Under the pieces are notes generated by a model. It was not told the origin of the DNA. It worked only from the letters and a program-made list of their open reading frames with translations, and searched no databases. The position numbers were made by a program, and so were the translations under genes. 64,000 bases of DNA from Pseudomonas abyssi (GTDB taxonomy: Bacteria; Pseudomonadota; Gammaproteobacteria; Pseudomonadales; Pseudomonadaceae). The stretch covers positions 33,788 to 97,787 of the forward strand of contig NZ_NTMR01000014.1 in the NCBI RefSeq assembly GCF_002307495.1, in the 5' to 3' direction. The number at the start of each line of letters is the position of its first letter. Position 1 is the stretch's first letter. Positions 59,247-64,000 of this stretch are shown here, in pieces.

Positions 59247-61058
59247 ATGAAGAGCTTTGATCGCATCAGCAGCTTGCACATGATGGTCGGTGTACTGCAG
59301 GCGATATTGGCGTACGGCCTGTTTCAGTCGGCTGAGTTAGAGGTGTGGCCTGCCACCCATGCAGCGGCGTACGTCCCACTGTTCATGCTCATGGTGGCAC
59401 TGCCGCTGGCCTTCTATTGCGCGAGTGAGGCTGCGGCGGTGCGCCGCTGGTTGCTCAGTCTCGGTCTGGGGCTGCTGGCAACGCTGATCGGCCTGCACCA
59501 GGGGCTGACTGCCGGTGTCTCGCTCTGGCAGCCTGAGGGCTACCTGGGGGGCTGGTCGCCGGGACGCGTCGGTGACTACCTGCAGCCGGCGCTGATTTTT
59601 TCGCTACTGGTTTTTTTGGTAGCCCCCGCGGTTGCCTTGATACGTGGTCGCCCGCAGCCGACGGATTACCAGCGCTGGATTGATGCGCTGCACCACAACG
59701 CGCTGGTATTGCTTCAGGCAGCCTTGGTGCTGGGGCTGTTCTGGGGGCTGCTGTACAGCGCTGCCGGGCTGTTCAAACTGGTGGGGCTAGACCTGCTGCA
59801 CGACCTGATCGAGCAGAGCTGGTTCAGCATTCCCCTGATTACGCTGGTGTTTTCCCACGCGGTCTCGGTGGCGGTGCGTACGCGCGGTGTGGCCGAGTTT
59901 CTCACCGGTCGGGCGCGTCAGCTGTGCGGTTGGCTGTATCCGCTGGCGGCGTTGCTGGCGGTAGGTTTTGTGCTCAGCTGGGGCGTGCAGGGCCTCGCCG
60001 GCCTGTTTGACAGCGGGCATGCGGCGCACTTGCTGTTCTGGTTTGTCACGCTGAACCTGTTGCTGATCAACCTGGCTTCGCGCGGCGGGGCGGAGCAGGG
60101 CGTGCAGGCCGTCTGGCTGCACTGGGTCATGGTGGCGGGCAAGTTGGCGCTGTTGCCTATGATGGCAGTAGCCGGTTATGCGCTATGGCTGCGCCTGGCG
60201 CAGTACGGCCTGACGCCGGAGCGTATCTGGGCACTGCTGGTCTGGTTGGTGCTGAGCGTGATGGCGCTGGGGACGGCCCTGGATGCACTCAGCAGTGCGC
60301 GTGGTGGTACGCCCAACCGCTTGCTGCCTTTCAGTAATGTCGCTGCGGCAGTGCTCGCTGGGTTGGGCATCGTGCTGTTGCTCGGTGGACCGGTCGATCC
60401 GCGCCGTCTGAGCGTCGAGAGTCAGTTGCTGCGTCATGAGACGAACAGGCTCAGCGATGACGCGCTGATCGATTTTTTGCGCTACCAGGGCGATGGCTAC
60501 GGGCTGGAGGTGCTGACAGACCTCACACGTGCCGACACCGACGGCGACAAGCAGGCGCAGCGCCTGGCGCTTCTGGCCCGCAAGGCGTTGGCTGGCCGGC
60601 GAGAAGGCTCGGCTACCTTGCTGGATCAGGTCAAAGACCTGCCGCGCTTTCCGTCAGGCAGTGTGCTGCCCACAGGTCTGGCGCAGGCGTTGGGCCGGGA
60701 ATCGGGTGTCCTGTCGTGCAACAGCCAGCAACTGGACCTGCCCGATGCCTGCCTGATCTGGGCCTTGCCGGGCTTTGCCGGGGAGCAGACCGCTTACATC
60801 GTGCTGCGTCGAGACGGCGATAGTGAGGTGCCCTTTGGGCGAATCTGGCTGCCGGATGCTGACGGGAACTGGGTTGTGTCCGGTGATGTGGGGCGTGCGC
60901 AGGATGCGAACGGCTGCCCGCTGGACCACCGCCCGGCGGCTTTGTTCGATGCCGTTGTGCAGAACAGGGTAGAATTCGCCGCCAAGCCGCAGCCGGACCT
61001 GATGGTCGACGGACTGCGCATTCCAACCAACCTCTGGCGCAACGCCCCTTGTCCCTGA
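59247..61058 (+). CDS. DUF4153-like multi-spanning membrane protein
   Basis: 603 aa from the ATG at 59247 behind AGGGAA; a longer start would overlap the sucD terminator. The first 390 residues hold ten or more membrane helices, including LGLFWGLLYSAAGLFKLVGLDLLHDLI, which resembles the DUF4153 family. The last 210 residues are soluble, with small charged helices and two Cys (LSCNSQQ, DACLIWAL). The role is unknown. It starts a run of membrane-protein genes. Confidence 0.75.
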   Translation: MKSFDRISSLHMMVGVLQAILAYGLFQSAELEVWPATHAAAYVPLFMLMVALPLAFYCASEAAAVRRWLLSLGLGLLATLIGLHQGLTAGVSLWQPEGYLGGWSPGRVGDYLQPALIFSLLVFLVAPAVALIRGRPQPTDYQRWIDALHHNALVLLQAALVLGLFWGLLYSAAGLFKLVGLDLLHDLIEQSWFSIPLITLVFSHAVSVAVRTRGVAEFLTGRARQLCGWLYPLAALLAVGFVLSWGVQGLAGLFDSGHAAHLLFWFVTLNLLLINLASRGGAEQGVQAVWLHWVMVAGKLALLPMMAVAGYALWLRLAQYGLTPERIWALLVWLVLSVMALGTALDALSSARGGTPNRLLPFSNVAAAVLAGLGIVLLLGGPVDPRRLSVESQLLRHETNRLSDDALIDFLRYQGDGYGLEVLTDLTRADTDGDKQAQRLALLARKALAGRREGSATLLDQVKDLPRFPSGSVLPTGLAQALGRESGVLSCNSQQLDLPDACLIWALPGFAGEQTAYIVLRRDGDSEVPFGRIWLPDADGNWVVSGDVGRAQDANGCPLDHRPAALFDAVVQNRVEFAAKPQPDLMVDGLRIPTNLWRNAPCP

Positions 61059-61127
61059 CAAAGGGGAGGGCGATGTTGCCGTACGACACGGATGTCCCTG
61101 CTTTTTGCGGACGACGATAACAGTTTT

Positions 61128-62438
61128 ATGATCAAACGACTTACACCCATCGATATCTTCGCGCTCGGTTTTATGACCTTTGCGCTGTTTCTTGGCGCGG
61201 GCAATGTGATCTTCCCGCCTGGCGCCGGTCTGGCGGCCGGGGCGAACATCTGGCCGACCGCTCTTGGCTTTCTCATCACCGCTGTTGGTCTGCCGCTGCT
61301 CACGCTGATCGCGCTCGCACGGGTGGGCGGCGGCCTGGCGCAGCTGACCGCGCCGCTGGGCGGCGCGGCGGGTGTCACACTCAGTGTGCTGGTCTATCTG
61401 GCCATTGGGCCGCTGTTCGCCACCCCGCGCACGACGGTTGTGTCCTACGAGATCGGTGTGCTGCCCTTTGTCAGTGACAGTTGGCAAGCGCTGCTGGGCT
61501 ATTCGCTCATCTACTTTGCTGCGGTAATCTTCCTGGCGCTCAAGCCGGGCCAGCTGATGGACCGGGTAGGCAAGTACATCACGCCGGTATTGCTGGCTGG
61601 GCTGGTTCTGCTGGGGCTGGCAGCGCTGTTTCTGCCTGCCGGCGACATGCAGGCGGCGAGCGGGCAATATCGCGATGCACCCATGATTCAGGGCTTTCTG
61701 CAGGGCTATCTGACCATGGATACCCTGGGCGCGCTGGTATACGGCATTGTGATCACCACCGCGATTCGCGACCGTCAGGTCAGCGCTGCTCCGCTGATTA
61801 CCCGCTACACCGTGTTGGCGGCCGTCATCGCGGCGACCGGGTTGTCGCTGGTGTACCTGTCGCTGTTTTATTTGGGCTCAACCAGTGGCTCATTGGTTGA
61901 ACCGGGCGTCAATGGAGGACAGATCCTCGCCGCCTATGTGCAGTATCGTTTTGGTACTGCGGGCAGCGCGCTGCTGGCGCTGGTGATTATCCTCGCGTGC
62001 ATGACCACCGCAGTGGGTCTGCTGACAGCCTGTGGCGAGTACTTCAGCAAGCTGTTGCCGGTCAGCTACAGGGCTGTGGTCTGGCTATTTGGTCTGTTCA
62101 GCATGCTGGTTGCCAACCAGGGGTTGGACAGCCTGATCAGCGTCTCCATCCCGGTGCTGGTGGGCCTGTACCCGTTGGCCATCGTGCTGGTGTGTATCAG
62201 TCTGCTGGGCGCAAGTTGGGCGCGGCCCGCTAACATCATGCGGCCGGTGATGCTGATAACGCTGGTCTTCGGCGTGATTGACGGCCTCAAGGCCGCCGGG
62301 CTGATCAGCAGTGCAGGCGCGTGGCTTGATGCACTGCCACTGTCGGATCAAAGCCTGGGCTGGCTGTTGCCGGTTCTGGTGACCATGCTGCTGGCTATGC
62401 TGGTTGAATATCTGCGCCATGGCAGCCTGCGACGTTGA
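61128..62438 (+). CDS. brnQ: BrnQ-type branched-chain amino acid:cation symporter
   Basis: 436 aa, about twelve membrane helices. The N-terminal FALGFMTFALFLGAGNVIFPPGAGLAAG, TPRTTVVSYEIGVLPF and VLACMTTAVGLLTACGEYF-like segments are conserved in LIV-II carriers that import Leu, Ile and Val with Na+ or H+. The start at 61128 (MIKRLTPIDI) fits the family; an earlier in-frame ATG adds twelve polar residues. The ribosome-binding site is weak. Confidence 0.9.
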   Translation: MIKRLTPIDIFALGFMTFALFLGAGNVIFPPGAGLAAGANIWPTALGFLITAVGLPLLTLIALARVGGGLAQLTAPLGGAAGVTLSVLVYLAIGPLFATPRTTVVSYEIGVLPFVSDSWQALLGYSLIYFAAVIFLALKPGQLMDRVGKYITPVLLAGLVLLGLAALFLPAGDMQAASGQYRDAPMIQGFLQGYLTMDTLGALVYGIVITTAIRDRQVSAAPLITRYTVLAAVIAATGLSLVYLSLFYLGSTSGSLVEPGVNGGQILAAYVQYRFGTAGSALLALVIILACMTTAVGLLTACGEYFSKLLPVSYRAVVWLFGLFSMLVANQGLDSLISVSIPVLVGLYPLAIVLVCISLLGASWARPANIMRPVMLITLVFGVIDGLKAAGLISSAGAWLDALPLSDQSLGWLLPVLVTMLLAMLVEYLRHGSLRR

Positions 62439-62490
62439 TACGGGACGTTTCGGGCCGATAAATAAAACCCGCTCAGAGCAGGGAGACTGA

Positions 62491-63234
62491 ATGCTGTCGA
62501 TTCCGGATGCAGGAAGTGTTTGGATCAACACGCTGGCTGTTGGCTGGCTGGTGCTGTGCTGGATGGGCTACACCTACTATGCCTTGCGCAAAGGGCGTGA
62601 TACGGCTTGCCTGGCGAGTGTATTGCACCTGTATCGGCGCGATTGGATGAACCGCCTGCTGATGCGTGAGCAGCGCATGTCCGACGCCAGCGTGATCGGT
62701 AACCTGGAGCGCAACACATCCTTCTTCGCCTCCAGTACGCTGCTGATCCTGGCCGGCCTGATTACCGTGATGGGGGCCACCGACAAGGCGGAGCTGCTGC
62801 TGCATGAGCTGCCCTTCGTCGCCAAGGTCAGCCGGGAGATCTTCGAACTCAAGCTGCTCGTGCTGATGGCTATCTTTGTGTACGCGTTCTTCACCTTTTC
62901 CTGGGGGATGCGCCAGTACAACTTTGCTTCTGTGCTGCTGGGTTCGGCGCCGTTGCTGGGTGAGAAAAATGTTACCGAGGCCGAGCGCAATGCCTACGCC
63001 GAGCGGATGGCGCGCGTTATCTCGATGGCGGGTAACGAGTTCAACCTGGGGCTGCGGTCCTATTATTTTGCGCTGGGCACGTTGACCTGGTTCATCAATC
63101 CGCTGCTGTTCATCCTTACCACCGCTGGAGTGGTACTGGTACTGTACCGACGTGAGTTTCACTCGGACGTACTGCATATCATGATGTTCAGTCCGGCACC
63201 GATACCGCCACCGCAAATGGAGAAGTTGGAATGA
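62491..63234 (+). CDS. DUF599-family membrane protein
   Basis: 247 aa with about four membrane helices. An N-terminal helix ends in CWMGYTYYALRKGRD, then RDWMNRLLMREQRMSDASVIGNLERNTSFFASSTLLIL, the characteristic DUF599 block. Late helices FALGTLTWFINPLLFILTTAGVVLVLY and a Pro-rich tail (PAPIPPPQ) complete it. Function unknown. It overlaps the MAPEG gene by 4 bases (ATGA). Confidence 0.82.
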   Translation: MLSIPDAGSVWINTLAVGWLVLCWMGYTYYALRKGRDTACLASVLHLYRRDWMNRLLMREQRMSDASVIGNLERNTSFFASSTLLILAGLITVMGATDKAELLLHELPFVAKVSREIFELKLLVLMAIFVYAFFTFSWGMRQYNFASVLLGSAPLLGEKNVTEAERNAYAERMARVISMAGNEFNLGLRSYYFALGTLTWFINPLLFILTTAGVVLVLYRREFHSDVLHIMMFSPAPIPPPQMEKLE

Positions 63235-63620
63235 GTATCCCCCTCTGGAGTCTGTTTATCGCCGCGTTGATGCTGGTGCTGACCAAAGCGCCGGTTGCTG
63301 TTGCCCAGTCCCGTTCGGGTGGTTATGACAATGCCCATCCGCGTGCGCAGCAGGCGAGCTTGAAGGGCTGGGGCGCACGCGCGCTGGCATCGCATCAGAA
63401 CATGATCGAGGCGTTTCCGGTGTTTGCTGCCGGGGTGCTGGTGGTGCTCGCGACGGGGACTCTCGGCGCGGCGGCCAATGCGCTGTGCATTATCTTTGTG
63501 CTGAGCCGTGTGGCTTACACTGCGCTATACCTGCTTAATTTTGCAACGCTGCGCAGCCTGGTGTGGGGCGCAGGATTCGTCTCCAGCCTGGGTTTGCTGT
63601 TGTTGCCGCTGCTGCGCTGA
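63231..63620 (+). CDS. MAPEG-family membrane protein
   Basis: 129 aa with four membrane helices. RALASHQNMIEAFPVFAAGVLV (about residues 50-71) holds the E-x-x-P segment typical of bacterial MAPEG proteins, and RVAYTALYLLNFATLRSLVWGAG is the last conserved block. Eukaryotic relatives use glutathione, but catalysis in this short bacterial group is unproven. It is coupled to the DUF599 gene. Confidence 0.85.
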   Translation: MSIPLWSLFIAALMLVLTKAPVAVAQSRSGGYDNAHPRAQQASLKGWGARALASHQNMIEAFPVFAAGVLVVLATGTLGAAANALCIIFVLSRVAYTALYLLNFATLRSLVWGAGFVSSLGLLLLPLLR

Positions 63621-63631
63621 GCTGACAGATA

Positions 63632-63664
63632 AAAAAAGGGCATGCCGCGGCATGCCCTTTTTTT
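63632..63664. terminator. Palindromic bidirectional terminator
   Basis: A fully palindromic block of about 33 bases (AAAAAAAGGGCATGCC then GCGGCATGCCC and T7) sits between the MAPEG gene and the convergent acidic-repeat gene. It can end both transcripts. Confidence 0.93.
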
Positions 63665-63678
63665 GACTCACTGATCGC

Positions 63679-63996
63679 TTACTCTTCCATGGCGCGCTCC
63701 ATGGATTCCTTGGACTCGACGGCAGCATCCTGCACCGCTTCACCTTTCTCCTCGACGTACTCTACCGAGCTGTCGTAGGCGTTACTGACACCTTCTTTGG
63801 TCGCATCGTAGGCTTCTTCGATATTCTCGGAAGTCGCATCGTAGGCGTCCTCTACGCTATCACCTGCGGCGTCAACCTTCTCCTGCAACACCTCGCCGGT
63901 GGTCTGCTCGGTACCGGTTACCTCACGGGCCTTCTGTTCGGTAGCGTCGGCGACATCCTTGGCGGCGTCCTGCATGTTGTCCATGGCATCAGACAT
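63679..63996 (-). CDS. Acidic LEA/apolipoprotein-like repeat protein, start near window edge
   Basis: 105 aa from the ATG at 63996, four bases from the right edge, so an upstream extension cannot be excluded. The composition is extreme: about one third Asp/Glu, with many Ala, Val and Lys and almost no Leu, Ile or Pro. Repeats of the type DAYDATSENIEEAYDATKEGV occur about every 11 residues (residues 49-83), the pattern of amphipathic LEA or perilipin-like helices. No signal peptide is visible. It may protect proteins or membranes under stress; function is inferred from composition only. Confidence 0.7.
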   Translation of the reverse strand: MSDAMDNMQDAAKDVADATEQKAREVTGTEQTTGEVLQEKVDAAGDSVEDAYDATSENIEEAYDATKEGVSNAYDSSVEYVEEKGEAVQDAAVESKESMERAMEE

Positions 63997-64000
63997 GGAC

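Overview
The window looks like a chromosomal segment of a gammaproteobacterium of the Pseudomonas/Halopseudomonas group. The evidence is an OprI-type lipoprotein, a cysB-cysH-thrH block, an LdcA-type decarboxylase, PA2778/PA2779-type proteins, gltX followed by a tRNA-Ala/Glu/Ala cluster, and the divergent gltA / sdhCDAB-sucAB-lpdG-sucCD arrangement. Gene density is high, terminators are GC-rich hairpins, and there are no insertion sequences, prophage or CRISPR array. Assignments rest on reading the translations; no database search was run.

Layout. 1-553: start of an efflux membrane-fusion protein, cut by the window edge. 766-8543: a seven-gene co-directional cassette (MoxR-type AAA+ ATPase, unknown 310-aa protein, HExxH + VWA protein, unknown 189-aa protein, PaaK-like adenylating ligase, PnuC, NadR). 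Nearly all junctions overlap by a few bases. This is the most novel part of the window. 8641-14550: envelope and core genes (greB, an FtsX-type permease, ybbA, tesA, a small unknown, an L,D-transpeptidase, and oprI, its likely substrate). 14817-22635: GntP-type permease, small GNAT protein, DAHP synthase, PanE-like reductase, 5'-nucleotidase, cysB, cysH, thrH.

22717-31615: a partial type VI secretion locus (FHA protein, TssJ, TssK, TssL, TssM, PP2C phosphatase, Ser/Thr kinase) behind a sigma-54-type promoter. The sheath, tube, baseplate-wedge, ClpV and spike genes are absent and core genes flank both sides. 31837-38338: PA2778/PA2779-like pair, PuuB-like oxidase, EmrAB-type efflux pump with a divergent LysR regulator. 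38408-40518: gltX, a repeat tract, and three tRNA genes behind a near-consensus promoter.

40546-45827: LdcA-like decarboxylase, thioesterase, PpnP, a beta-hydroxyacid dehydrogenase, a YkgJ-like protein and an EamA transporter. 46038-59176: TCA-cycle block, with gltA divergent from sdhCDAB-sucAB-lpdG-sucCD. Two good sigma-70 promoters flank a perfect inverted repeat in the 335-bp gltA/sdhC gap. 59247-63996: membrane proteins (DUF4153, BrnQ, DUF599, MAPEG) and a very acidic repeat protein reaching the right edge.
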